64,000 nt of DNA from Caenorhabditis remanei (GCF_010183535.1 NC_071329.1:3224001-3288000); one strand, 5' to 3'. Shown: positions 1 through 10,514, counted from the first letter of the stretch. The notes: generated by a model not told the origin, from the letters alone. Numbers and translations: made by a program.

Positions 1-672
1 ATGGAGATGCAGTGTAGGGGGTCCTCAACTGTGGTAATGAATGGTGTGTAGCGGTTGTTCACTGCTTTTCAATGGGTTACCAATTATGGATAAACGAAAA
101 TTTGTTGTAGAAACCAAAGTCTACGTAGGTGTGTCTTAAAAATACATGATTCTCTAATTATCGTTATCACCGATGTAAACTTTGTGAGTACATACCGCCA
201 GTTTGTTGTTTCAAGCAGATCACTTAACATATCGCAAGGTTTCAAGTTATGGGATGTGGGAATATTTTTGCGTCTCTGAAAATTCTGCAACGGCGCACGA
301 CTATGTTCTTACGATTATGCTCTTGCGAAGTCATGTATCTTATGCTCATGCGAAGTCATGGGAATTTCATTCCATATTCATTACGTAATTGTTCCGAGAC
401 ATTTTCTCAACCTTCGTTCGACTCCAATTGATTCAGGTTAGTGACACAATTTACACAGGTGTATGCAAAATTGACTCCACAATTCTACAGTTCCAGAACT
501 TCAAGAAGAAGTTATGAGGATGCTACATCAACAATGCAACACAAGACAAACAGTCCCACTTTTTCATTTCTCATAATTTTGGAAAACACAAACCAACACC
601 TTTGTTTCAAAGATGATGTAAGCAAAGTACACAAGAAGCATTGATATAGGACAAGAACAAAAATTATCAGAT

Positions 673-1229
673 TCACAGATTGAATTCCTTCTTGAGTGAT
701 GGGCAATCGTGCTGGAAAAACTTCATGTTTTTCTGGGCAATGAGATGAGAACGACACACGGTGCATAGAGCGAGAGCTGAAATTTGGAAATTGAAACTTT
801 TGAAATTTTGATACAAGTAAACTCACGAATCTGGATCATCCCATCTTCAATCTTGACAGTTTCGCGGGTTGAGTTGAACTTCTTGCATGGAGTACACATG
901 TGAACAATAAGTGGATCCAAACCTTTGAAAAGACGTTCTGGCATAACATTGGCCTTGTCCTCGGTAGGAATAATGGACTCAGCAGCCTTCTCATACAACC
1001 ACTATAAACAGATTCATTTTGAGTTTTCTACAAATTAAGGTCAACTCACAAGCTTAGCACCAGGGTTTTCACCTTCAGGGACAACGAGCTTCTTTTTCGG
1101 AATCTTCTTCTTCTTCTTCATCGGTACATGGTTAGCCTCTTTGCCGTCTTCAGAACATGGACCTTTCTCACGTTGACCGTTCATCTTGGGCTTAGTAGGA
1201 GTACCATAATCGAGGTGAACACCAGACAT
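673..1229 (-). CDS. Lysine-rich CxxC/CxxC putative zinc-binding protein (left-arm copy)
   Basis: I do not recognise this family. Three exons join cleanly: 1229-1050, 1001-827 and 776-673, giving 152 residues. The N-terminal third is hydrophilic with a basic run (KKKKKIPKKKK-like, residues about 38-48) that could act in nuclear import or nucleic-acid binding. The C-terminal half has two CxxC pairs (CTPC near residue 90, CTVC near 122) followed by a further cysteine, compatible with one zinc ribbon. The start codon lies 3 nt after a T-rich TTTTTAG acceptor, as expected for a trans-spliced nematode mRNA. It is transcribed away from the polymerase gene in the same arm, so it is probably another gene of the element. 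The identical copy lies at 17136-17692. Function is unknown; DNA-binding or replication-accessory roles are guesses. Confidence 0.75.
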
Positions 1230-1776
1230 TCTCTAAAAATAATAAGAAAATTGGGACGAAAAATTTATTGAGGAGAGGAAGCATAACAGGGGATGCGAAT
1301 AAAAGTCGGAAAAGTGAGGGTGCAAATGAGAAAGTAATGAGTACATTACTTAAATAGGTGTCTGAAAAACATGAGTCATCCACAAATAGGGACAGGTCAA
1401 CTCGAAAAATTCAATACCCCGAGGTTCAGGTGAGGCATGAATAATCACCAGCAGGAGAAATTTTTGCACGAAGTGGACGACTGAAGGACAATGAGCAAGC
1501 AAACTAAGGTTTTGGTTGAATGTGGATGGTAGGCATGGAACTCTTAGCAAAGTTGAAAACGTAGGCTTCAGGCTTCTTTTCAGGCTTTTGAGTTGATGAG
1601 GATGTATAAAAGTACTGATTCAGACCGTTTGAAGAAACTGAACAATTTGGGGATTTTTCAACTGTCAAGTGTTTGTAATCCTCACCACTCCAACTGGATC
1701 TTGGGAACTAGGTTGATATGCATATTCTGAGCTTATTTCATCACTAACGGCAGGCTTTTGAATGCCAGTTTTCAGA

Positions 1777-1964
1777 ATGAGTAGCTACGATAACCACGAG
1801 ATCACCGCACTTGGCAGAGAGATGATCGATGAGGCCGTGGAGCAAGAGGAGTTGAGAAGTAATGAAAGCCAGAAGTGGTCACACAGTTTTTCAATGTAGT
1901 CCAAGGAACTAAGTCACGAAGGAGAGTGTACGACAGTTCTCAAAAATGGATCACTAGTGCTTGA
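1777..1964 (+). CDS. Possible 48-residue protein, two exons (left arm)
   Basis: An ATG follows directly after a TTTTCAG acceptor (CAG|A ATG), typical of a trans-spliced start. Reading without splicing gives 40 residues. Removing a 41-nt GT-AG intron (1859-1899) gives exons 1777-1858 and 1900-1964 and 48 residues, acidic in the first half (ALGREMIDEAVEQEEL) and basic in the second (KSRRRVYDSSQKW). The acceptor is weak and no homologue is recognised. The same sequence is in the right arm at 16401-16588. It may equally be one exon of a longer gene. Confidence 0.35.
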
Positions 1965-2378
1965 TCATACTCATGCATTAGGCAGACATTTTGCCTATCG
2001 AAATAACGTTTGCTGAATTGCAAGAGCAGCAGCTAACGCGGTTGGAAACAGTGATGTCCTGAAAAATGCATTATAAATTCAAGAATCGAAGAGTTCACGG
2101 ATTCCCTTTCTGTTTCTGAATGAGCGCTTAACGAACTGAACGAAAAATAGAAATATTGTGCAGAGCAATGCATCCTGTGTGATCACGAAGAGAACCTTCA
2201 CAAATTTGGAAATGTGAATAATTCGGGGGTTGTTTTAGCAAGGGGAAAAAACCCCGGAAACATGAAAAACTGAAGCATTCTCTCCAAGAACAGAAAATCA
2301 GACTATGCACATGAAAACGGTTAGAGACAGTGAAATGACACCAAACAGAACAATCGTAACGCAGAACGATTGGTTTTG

Positions 2379-2584
2379 ATGACTCATCAGAATTGAAACT
2401 TTGAAACCCTGAGAGTTACCTCTCGCGATGACTCATCAAGGATGACTCATCAAGGTTGACTCATCAATGATGACTCACTGTTTCCAGGTTCAGCATATAT
2501 TGGGATTTGCCGACAGAGCAAGGAATTCTACATATTCTGTGGAAACCATCCATGTTTCACTGAGGAAAGATAGAAATGAGTCAT
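2379..2584. promoter_or_regulatory. Cluster of TGACTCA (AP-1/bZIP-type) sites, left arm
   Basis: TGACTCA occurs at about 2379, 2429, 2443, 2457 and 2471, and inverted (TGAGTCA) near 2577. Four of them fall in 50 bp at roughly 14-bp spacing. TGACTCA is the established consensus for Fos/Jun-type and related bZIP factors. The cluster sits between the two divergent arm genes, about 370-580 bp upstream of the polymerase start, so a shared enhancer or promoter is the simplest reading. A short tandem repeat with no regulatory role is the alternative. Confidence 0.5.
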
Positions 2585-2811
2585 CACATAGGGACACAAA
2601 CACACCCATTTTCAACAAATCTCCGATGGTTCAATGAAATAAGGAGAAATGTGAGCTATAAGGACAAATTATAGTGCAAACCGACAAATCCTGGGGAGTA
2701 ATTGAACACAACAGACGAGAATGAAGAGGTATATAAGACAACCAGTGCAACACCATAAACCATATCACACTTCATTCCGAAGTGAACGTCATTGATTCTT
2801 TTGACGCTTAC

Positions 2812-2956
2812 CTTTATCATTTTCATCATCATCGTCAATCCCTCCCTTGTCTTGATTCTCATCCTCATCAACTCCAACTTTGTCTTGATTTCCATCAACA
2901 TCATCAACCACACCAATACCGTCGTTGTCTTGATTTTCAAGAAGATCTACAACCAT
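2812..2956 (-). CDS. Putative acidic first exon divergent to the polymerase gene (left arm)
   Basis: On the minus strand an ATG opens a 48-codon stretch dominated by Asp, Glu, Asn and Gly with an internal NQDK/NQDN repeat, ending at a strong donor (AAAG|GTAAGCG). No downstream exon could be assigned, and unspliced it continues only a few codons. Its ATG overlaps the ATG of the polymerase on the other strand (the site CAACCATGATGGTTG is palindromic), so both genes cannot have normal 5' UTRs here. It may be a real acidic leader exon or simply the complement of polymerase 5' sequence. The mirror is 15409-15553. Confidence 0.3.
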
Positions 2957-5900
2957 GATGGTTGAAAACTTTGAAGAGGTAAGTGTAGAAGTTTTTGAAG
3001 TCGTCATTAACGTCAACTTTTACCAGGAACAAATTGGTGGAGCAAAGATCCGTGTTTTGGACGTCCATGAAAAGACCCCCAAGGGTCATTTTGAAGGTCG
3101 AATCATTTCACGCACCCTAGGCTTGGAGCTTCCTGATTCTATGACTACTCATCCACGAGGTCCTGAAATGTTTGCTGAAACTTTGATAGAGCTCGCTCAT
3201 CGCTATGACCCATTCAAAAACCCCCGTGTAAAAGTGGGTATTGTATTTGAATCAAGCGAGATTCCTGAAAGCGTTGGTTTGTGCTATCAACCGATTGACC
3301 GGATCAAGGCTGAACACATTGTTCAAACTCTTGCTCTTCAGTCACAGTCAAACAAATCTGTCTTGGAACTTGAAACTCCAAAAATCAATGCCAGATTTAC
3401 ATACATCAATCCACCAGTTGGTAGCGGTAAACGTCGCTTTGACACTGGCAAAATCCTGGAACTCACTGTATTTGAAAAACGACGAAAAACGAGCGAAACG
3501 GAGCTTGAGATGAAGAAGGAACTACCAAAAGTCAAAAAGCTCAGATCCAACATCATGCCGAACGAAGGTAAAGTTTTATGAACATTGTTGTTCAGGTTAA
3601 TATCATCATCATCGACATGTTTTCAGTGATCGAAGATTGTCTGGTTCATGCATTGTACCAGACCCTGATGTACCACAATTGGAAACTCTGTAGAACACAG
3701 GAAAGCAAGAACAAGTATCGAAATGCACTGAGAAAGACTTTCAAGCGACCACACATTTGCCAAGAAATTTACGAAGCGGTGAAAGCTATGAAAGAGGTAA
3801 GATTCAGGGCAAACTCAGCAATTCAATTTCAGAAAACTTGCAGAAAGCAGGTGTGTCAAAATCGTCAAACTTCTGCAGGATGGATGTTGAGCGATTTCAA
3901 AACACAGTTTTTGCCGGAACACATCAACTGATTGTATTTGTGAAGAACTCAACTATACCCTACTACTCAGGACCATACGTGGGCGAGAAAAAACAGCTGG
4001 TCTTGTACTTGGACGATGGACACTATAGAGGTGTCAGAAGTATTTGTGCACTACTGAGGACCGATTACTATTGCGCTCTCTGCAATAGACGCTATAAAAG
4101 TACCGTACAGCACTATAAATGTCCACTGGTTCACCGTTTATGTGGTCAACGTCATTGCCCCGTTACAGAGAGTGATCAACCAACTCGATGCAAGACATGC
4201 ACCGTGTTATTCAAATCGCAAATCTGCTATGAAAATCACATCAAAAAAGGTAGGCGCTTGGTTATAGGAACGCTCCCGCTCAAAATCACTTCTTTCAGGT
4301 TCAAAAAATGGCAAAAGCCGATGTGAGTATACAGCAGTGTGTAGGAAATGCGAGGACATCTACTACACGAACAAAGGCAATCCACACAAGTGCGGACAGA
4401 AATGGTGCTACCGCTGCAACTGCGAAAGAATGATGCCACACAACTGCATCATGTCCATTTCAAAGAAAAATGAGAAAAAGCTGACACGGCGTCGTGTATA
4501 TTTTGACATTGAGGTTTGTATATCACCAAAACTGAGTTCACACCGTAAAAATTACAGAGCAGAGCAGACGAATCAACTGGACAGCAATACCCCGTCTTGT
4601 TCGTGGCTCTTCGTTGTTGCCCAGGCTGCGCAATCTTCATACCAAATGACATTGAACAAGCAAGAAACATGGTGTGCTCGAAATGTGCACCTGATGGTCG
4701 ATTGAAGGTCATAGAATGTATAACCATCGAGAATCGAAATGTGGATGTTGGAAGTGAGATGACAAAGTGGCTGTTTGCTGATCACCACCGAGGAGCTGTT
4801 GTCGTGGCACACAATGCATCAGGGTAAACCTTGATGTTGCATATAATACAAAGATGCGGTATATTTTAGGTACGATGGTCAATTCATTCTCGAGAATTTG
4901 ATTGCCAGCAACAAAGCTTCACCCAAACTTGTCATGGATGGAACCAAACTGATTTTCATGGAGCACAATGGAGTAAAACTTCTTGATTCAATCAGATACC
5001 TATCAATGAGTTTGAGTTCACTTGGAAAGACGTTTAACGTGGATTCCGTCAAGGGGTAAGACAGTGTGAGACCAGAGTGAAGATATTCTCAAAGTTTACA
5101 GGGACTTTCCGGTGTTGTTCATCAAACCCGAAAACTACACTTACGTGGGACCGCTTCCTGATGATTGTCACTACGCGATGGACAACAAATCGTCAGTGGT
5201 CAAAGAGCAACTTTCAACATTTTTGAGTGCACAAAGGGCTGAAGGCAAAATTTTCAACTTTGTCGAAGAGATTTTTAAGTATTGCTACAACGACGTATAC
5301 ATTCTGGCAACTTCAATGGGACTCTTCGAAACGGAATTTGAAAAAATCACAAACGTTTGCCTTCTGGAGGTAAGGTTCTGTAAAAATTGTACCACACAAC
5401 TACTTTCAGGAGTCTACGACTGCGGCGTCAGCAGCTGCTCTTGTGTTTCGTCGAAATCATTTGGATTCAGAAAAACCGATTGTCTTGGATGTGAAACCGT
5501 CAGTATCAATAAATGCATCAGAAGTCAGTCAAAAATATTTGGCATGGTTCGCTTCGAAAGAGGGTGTGCAGCTGAACATGTCAACCACGTATGGTGAAGA
5601 AAAGGTGAGTGGAGCATACAGGCTCACAGCCGATAATGCAAAATTTTCAGATTGGGAGGTACCGAGTGGATGGTTTTGTACATCCATGCCCAAAATATCG
5701 TCAAGGACTTATCGTTGAGTTTTTCGTAAGTGCACACAGCTACGAGATTCCTAAATAATCACAATTTCAGGGCTGCTACTGGCATGCACACGAGTGTACT
5801 TATTCAGAAGAATCCATGATCGGTTGTGAAAGTGCCAAAGAAATTCGCCTGAAAGATGAGGAACGTTTGAATGCACTTCGTGAATTCCACCCAGTCAAAG

Positions 5901-7749
5901 TTGTATGGGAATGTGAAGTGAAGAAGCAGCTTTTGAGAAATCCTGAGATGGCCGCATTTTTTCGAGACTATGAAGCTGTGGTAAGATTTCAATGCATACA
6001 CCATCTACACATAACTGAATTTAGGGACTTCTACACTGTGACAGGGCACTGACAGGTGGCAGAACCGAAGTTTTTCGACTATACGCCAACAATGAGGGTA
6101 AAACACTACGATATGCAGACGTTGTCAGGTGATTTCCGGCTCTACTTTCATCAAAAACTATAGCATTTGCAGTCTCTATCCTACGGTGATGAAACACGAT
6201 CCATTTCCTATTGGTGCACCTGAAAATGTACCTAAAAGCTCCATGGAAGTACCAATGAGGAAACCAACCGATTTGACATTTCGAGGGTTTTTGAGCTGCA
6301 AAGTCTTACCACCACGGCATCTGAAGTTACCAGTGTTGCCAATCAAGGACAACGGAAAGCTCTTGTTTGGTCTTTGTAAAAGTTTGTCACGGCAAAAGTC
6401 CACATAGAAACCTCGTCAGTTTTTCAGAATGCTGTAGAGACTCAAATCAACATGATTGTGAACACTCGGACAATGATCGTTCGTTCAGCGGAACGTTTAC
6501 TACAGTGGAACTCCAGAAAGCATTGAGCTTAGGCTACCAAATTACAGAAGTGTTCCATGTGAAGACAGGTATTTGGGGGATTCATGTAATTTTATTTTTG
6601 CAGGGTGTCAAGTATGAAAACTGGGTGCAAAACGATGAAAGTGGTCGTGGAGGACTATTCACCTCGTACATCAACCAAATGATGGAGGAAAAAATTGTGA
6701 GTGAGACTGTGCTGGGTGCCTAATTTATTCAGCCGTTTTCAGTATAGCACAGGATGGCCAGCAAATGTCATCACAGATGCTCAAAAAGACGCGTACTGCA
6801 AAGCATACTTTGACAAGGAACAAATTCATCTCACGGACTACTCACGGTTTTCAAAAAATCCAGGGAAGAGAGCTGTTGCCAAGTTGATGTTGAACTCACT
6901 GGTATGGTTTTCAATGTTCTCACTGTAGATAAACCAATTTTTTCAGTGGGGCAAATTTGCACAGCGAGTGGATCGAGAAACGACTTGCATAGTGACAGAC
7001 CCAACGGTTTTCTGGAACATTTTCTATGACACAACAATCGTCATTTCGGATGTACTATGCGTGAATGATGCTCTGATCATCAAATACAGGAAACAGGCAG
7101 AAACTCTTGAAAGTTTCAAAACCAGTGCAATGCAACTTGCTGCACTCACTACGTCTTATGCTCGTCTTCGACTCTACCGCTTCATGGAGATGGTTGGTGC
7201 GGAAAACATCATGTACACAGGTATTTTCCAGTCAGTGGTCAATTTTTCGCACTCAAAATTTACAGATACGGACTCAATCATTTATGCTGTACCCGAAGGA
7301 TCAAATGACCCATTGCGTGGAGAAATCGGACCTTATCTCGGGCAGCTTACTGACGAATTGGATGGAGCAATGACAGAATTTGTAACCCTAGGTCCCAAAA
7401 CGTATTGCTACAAGGAGGTGTCAGCCGATGAATCCCTGAAGGTGAGTGGTATAAACAAGTTTAATGCGATAGATTACCAAATTTTCAGGTCGTTCGAAAA
7501 GCAAAAGGCATCACAGTCAATTCCGTCGTCAAAAACCTAATGTCTTTTGATCTGATGAAAAACATGGTGGATGAAGTTCTGCAGGATGTATATCAACGAA
7601 CCCGAGTTCAATTTCCGCAACACGTCATGTATCGCGATGCATATCACCACGTCTACAGCAAAAAGATTTTCAAAAAATTCCAGTTCACGTTCAACAAGAG
7701 ACGCATCGTTTCCGATGGATCTACACTCCCATATGGATTTTGTGCCTGA
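2955..7749 (+). CDS. Protein-primed type family B DNA polymerase, Maverick/Polinton-like (left-arm copy)
   Basis: Eighteen exons join in phase to 1335 residues with no stop or frameshift: 2955-2978, 3027-3567, 3627-3796, 3844-4249, 4299-4513, 4558-4823, 4870-5055, 5102-5369, 5410-5604, 5651-5725, 5771-5980, 6025-6128, 6173-6381, 6428-6696, 6743-6901, 6947-7220, 7266-7441, 7489-7749. Two Cys/His clusters (about residues 322-375 and 393-430) precede the exonuclease domain, as in Maverick polymerases. Proofreading motifs are present: ExoI FDIE (~449), ExoII N-ASGYDG (~538) and ExoIII YCYNDV (~662), as is the KGDFP segment typical of protein-primed enzymes. Polymerase motif A (D-VVSLYP, ~884), B (KLMLNSL-WGKF, ~1092), C (DTDS, ~1190) and KAKG (~1254) are intact, so an active enzyme is likely. 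Intron 1 is 48 nt and in frame, so retention would still code. Expected role is copying the element's linear DNA; no terminal protein was identified. Confidence 0.92.
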
Positions 7750-7762
7750 ACTTATGAAATTG

Positions 7763-7850
7763 TCTTTGCCCACATATAAATAATTGTCGTTGCTCACATA
7801 TAAATAATTGTCGATGCCCACCTATAACCTATAAATAATTGTGAACCATG
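7763..7850. repeat. Three short direct repeats just after the polymerase stop (left arm)
   Basis: The block CACATATAAATAATTGTCG(T/A)TGC is repeated about three times at ~27-bp spacing in the 3' flank of the polymerase gene. The A/T-rich units include ATAAATAA, which could supply polyadenylation signals. The mirror is 10515-10602. Confidence 0.55.
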
Positions 7851-7869
7851 TGCTTCTACAAGTTTTCAG

Positions 7870-8360
7870 ACAGAATTTGCTGTGACCAAGTTTTGAGCGT
7901 GAAGTATATCTGTAACCAAGTTATGAGTCTGAAGTAGTTTTGATATGGGGAAATTTCATAAACGGAGTGTATTTGCGGGTGAAATTTCAAAATTACATCA
8001 TTCTGTGCCATATTTGGAGACTGGAGTGCTTTTGATATGACCAAATTTCCAAATTTACATCATTCTGCACCAAATTTGGAGATTGGAGTGCTCTTGCAAT
8101 GACCAAGTTTTCAAATTTACATCATCCTGTGCCATATTTGGAGACTGGAGCGCTTTTGATATGACCAAATTTCCAAATTTACATCATTCTGCACCAAATT
8201 TGGAGATTGAAGTGCTTTTGATATGACCAAATTTTCAAATTTACATCATTCTGTGTCACATTTGGAGAGTGGAGTGCTTTTGCTATGGGCAAATCTTCAT
8301 TCTTCTGTGCCTACATTTGAAGAGTGGAGTGCTTTTGCTATGAAATTTTTTAGATTCATA
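7870..8360. repeat. ~61-bp tandem repeat block (left arm)
   Basis: About seven imperfect units of roughly 61 bp run head to tail. Each contains ATGACCAAATTT(C)CAAATTTACATCATTCTG followed by (A/T)ATTTGGAGA(T/C)TGGAGTGC. Copies differ by a few substitutions and the outer ones are degenerate. The block lies between the polymerase 3' end and the palindrome centre, so it is subterminal if the centre marks the element's end. Unit length and divergence do not fit a CRISPR array. The mirror is 10005-10495. Confidence 0.8.
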
Positions 8361-8984
8361 CCCTTGTGACCAAATGTTCTGACTGAAGGTCTTCTGAAAT
8401 TTTGTTTTCTGTGGCTAGAATTCAGACCCTAGTGTTACAATTTCGAGAATGCATATTTCCAACCATTGCAAATATCCACATCACGTGAACCTATGGCGTA
8501 ACAACTGTAAAGCAACTCGTGACAGGTAAAATTCAGTTAAGATACATAATTTTTCCAGCTCATTCCCGAAGAAAGTCGTATCAATCCTTGGAAGTCCATG
8601 CTTAGGGGTTTCGACGAATCCTGTAAATGCAAAACCATAACCCATTTTGAGCCACTATAAGGCCCACGAGAGGGAAATTGAGGGGTTTTAAGGACGCGAG
8701 AGAAGTATGGGAGCGTATAAGGCGAACGAATTTTTGTAGTCGATGCGTCTCTCGCTTGGAAGGTGTGGGGCTAATTCTCTGCGTCTCTCTCACTCACCCA
8801 CTCTCTCACTATGTAACCTATCCTTCACGCCTATCATTGATGAGGCGTCTATCCTTAATGAGGTCCTTAGTGCTTATCCTTAATGAGGTGCCTATCCTTA
8901 ATGAGGTACACATCCTCAGTGACGTGCGTAGTACACATACCGGCCTATCTATACGCATATCACACATTGGACTTTTTGGAAAAT

Positions 8985-9052
8985 CAGTCAGAGTACCGGG
9001 TTGGGTATCGAACCTACCGGAGGCGATCGACCGCACGTGTAACCTAGACTGA
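8985..9052 (-). other. Truncated tRNA-like segment (left of centre)
   Basis: On the minus strand this carries a B-box-like GGTTCGATACC. Compared with the right-hand counterpart it lacks about 35 bp, including the A-box-like part. It is a tRNA-derived relic rather than a functional tRNA gene. Confidence 0.35.
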
Positions 9053-9062
9053 GAGGTAAGAG

Positions 9063-9230
9063 GATGTTTATATACCGAGCGCCGGCGCCCCCTCGAGCGC
9101 CCGGTGTGGGGAGCGAGGGGGTTGTGTCTGCGTCTCTCATGCCAAACACACCTCGTGAGACGCAGAGACAACCCCCTCGCTCCCCACACCGGGCGCTCGA
9201 GGGGGCGCCGGCGCTCGGTATATAAACATC
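9063..9230. repeat. GC-rich hairpin at the palindrome centre
   Basis: Arms 9063-9138 and 9155-9230 pair almost perfectly around a loop of about 16 nt (ATGCCAAACACACCTC region). The arms contain GAGCGCCGGCGCCCCC and GAGCGAGGGGG and begin with GATGTTTATATACCGAGC. The pairing sum is 18293, not 18365, showing the central offset. This is a strong cruciform or foldback candidate and could be the fused terminal repeats of the element or a hairpin telomere-like end. Confidence 0.85.
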
Positions 9231-9243
9231 ACCTCACCCCTTG

Positions 9244-9330
9244 GTCTAGGTTACACAGTTAGCGCACCCGGTTGTGTGTTTAATCAGCGGTCGGTCGCCT
9301 CCGGTAGGTTCGACACCCACCCGGTACTCT
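9244..9330 (+). other. tRNA-like sequence (right of centre)
   Basis: An A-box-like TTAGCGCACCCGG (9259-9271) is followed 36 bp later by a B-box-like GGTTCGACACC (9307-9317), the spacing of RNA polymerase III internal promoters. No convincing acceptor-stem pairing is seen, so I call it tRNA-like, not a tRNA. The left-side counterpart has lost the A-box. Confidence 0.4.
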
Positions 9331-10004
9331 GACTGATTTTCCAAAAAGTCCAATGTGGGATATGCGTAGAGATAAGCCGGTATGTGTACCTCATTAAGGA
9401 TACACACGTCACTGAGGATGTGTACCTCATTAAGGATAGGCACCTCATTAAGGATAAGCACTAAGGACCTCATTAAGGATAGGCGCCTCATCAATGATAG
9501 GCGTGAAGGATAGGCTACAGAGTGAGAGAGTGGGTGAGTGAGAGAGACGCAGAGAATAAGCCCCGCCCCCTCCAAGCTACAAAGTGAGAGAGTGTGTGAG
9601 GTGGAGAGACGCAGAGACATGACTACAAACTACAAAAGTTCGCCTTATATTCCCCCATACTTCTCTCGCGTCCTTAAAACCCCTCAATTTCCCTCTCGTG
9701 GGCCTTATAGTGGCTCAAAATGGGTTATGGTTTTGCATTTACAGGATTCGTCGAAACCCCTAAGCATGGACTTCCAAGGATTGATACGACTTTCTTCGGG
9801 AATGAGCTGGAAAAATTATGTATCTTAACTGAATTTTACCTGTCACGAGTTGCTTTACAGTTGTTACGCCATAGGTTCACGTGATGTGGATATTTGCAAT
9901 GGTTGGAAATATGCATTCTCGAAATTGTAACACTAGGGTCTGAATTCTAGCCACAGAAAACAAAATTTCAGAAGACCTTCAGTCAGAACATTTGGTCACA
10001 AGGG

Positions 10005-10495
10005 TATGAATCTAAAAAATTTCATAGCAAAAGCACTCCACTCTTCAAATGTAGGCACAGAAGAATGAAGATTTGCCCATAGCAAAAGCACTCCACTCTC
10101 CAAATGTGACACAGAATGATGTAAATTTGAAAATTTGGTCATATCAAAAGCACTTCAATCTCCAAATTTGGTGCAGAATGATGTAAATTTGGAAATTTGG
10201 TCATATCAAAAGCGCTCCAGTCTCCAAATATGGCACAGGATGATGTAAATTTGAAAACTTGGTCATTGCAAGAGCACTCCAATCTCCAAATTTGGTGCAG
10301 AATGATGTAAATTTGGAAATTTGGTCATATCAAAAGCACTCCAGTCTCCAAATATGGCACAGAATGATGTAATTTTGAAATTTCACCCGCAAATACACTC
10401 CGTTTATGAAATTTCCCCATATCAAAACTACTTCAGACTCATAACTTGGTTACAGATATACTTCACGCTCAAAACTTGGTCACAGCAAATTCTGT
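10005..10495. repeat. ~61-bp tandem repeat block (right arm)
   Basis: Exact reverse-complement counterpart of the block at 7870-8360, lying between the palindrome centre and the 3' end of the right polymerase gene. Confidence 0.8.
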
Positions 10496-10514
10496 CTGAA
10501 AACTTGTAGAAGCA

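Larger units (their letters stand above)
1230..2811. other. Spacer between the divergent arm genes, mostly unassigned
   Basis: This 1.6 kb between the zinc-ribbon gene and the polymerase gene has no long open frame. It holds the small candidate gene at 1777-1964, the TGACTCA cluster at 2379-2584 and a single TGAGTCA near 1373. I see nothing else supportable. It is the natural place for promoters of both genes. The mirror is 15554-17135. Confidence 0.5.
8560..9850. other. Diverged centre of the palindrome
   Basis: The two halves are still homologous but not identical here. Shared parts include a CT-rich stretch (CTCTCACTCACCCACTCTC), three to four copies of ATCCTTAATGAGGT and a tRNA-like segment. 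They differ by indels: the right half has an extra CT-rich duplicate near 9580-9620, an extra ATCCTTAATGAGGT copy near 9395, and about 35 bp more in the tRNA-like segment. Short open frames in this region follow the repeat symmetry and show no protein character. It may be the junction of two inverted element copies. Confidence 0.7.

Noticed and set aside
6569..6603. A 35-nt GT...AG stretch inside polymerase exon 14 that looks like a tiny intron
   Set aside because: Removing it shifts the frame to a stop, while reading through keeps the frame and matches phases of both neighbouring introns.
7870..8360. Possible CRISPR array
   Set aside because: Units are contiguous ~61-bp tandem repeats without distinct spacers, and the genome is eukaryotic.
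8678..9620. Open frames of about 120 codons near the palindrome centre on both strands
   Set aside because: They follow the repeated ATCCTTAATGAGGT and CT-rich tracts and the palindrome symmetry; the translated sequence is low-complexity and has no domain.
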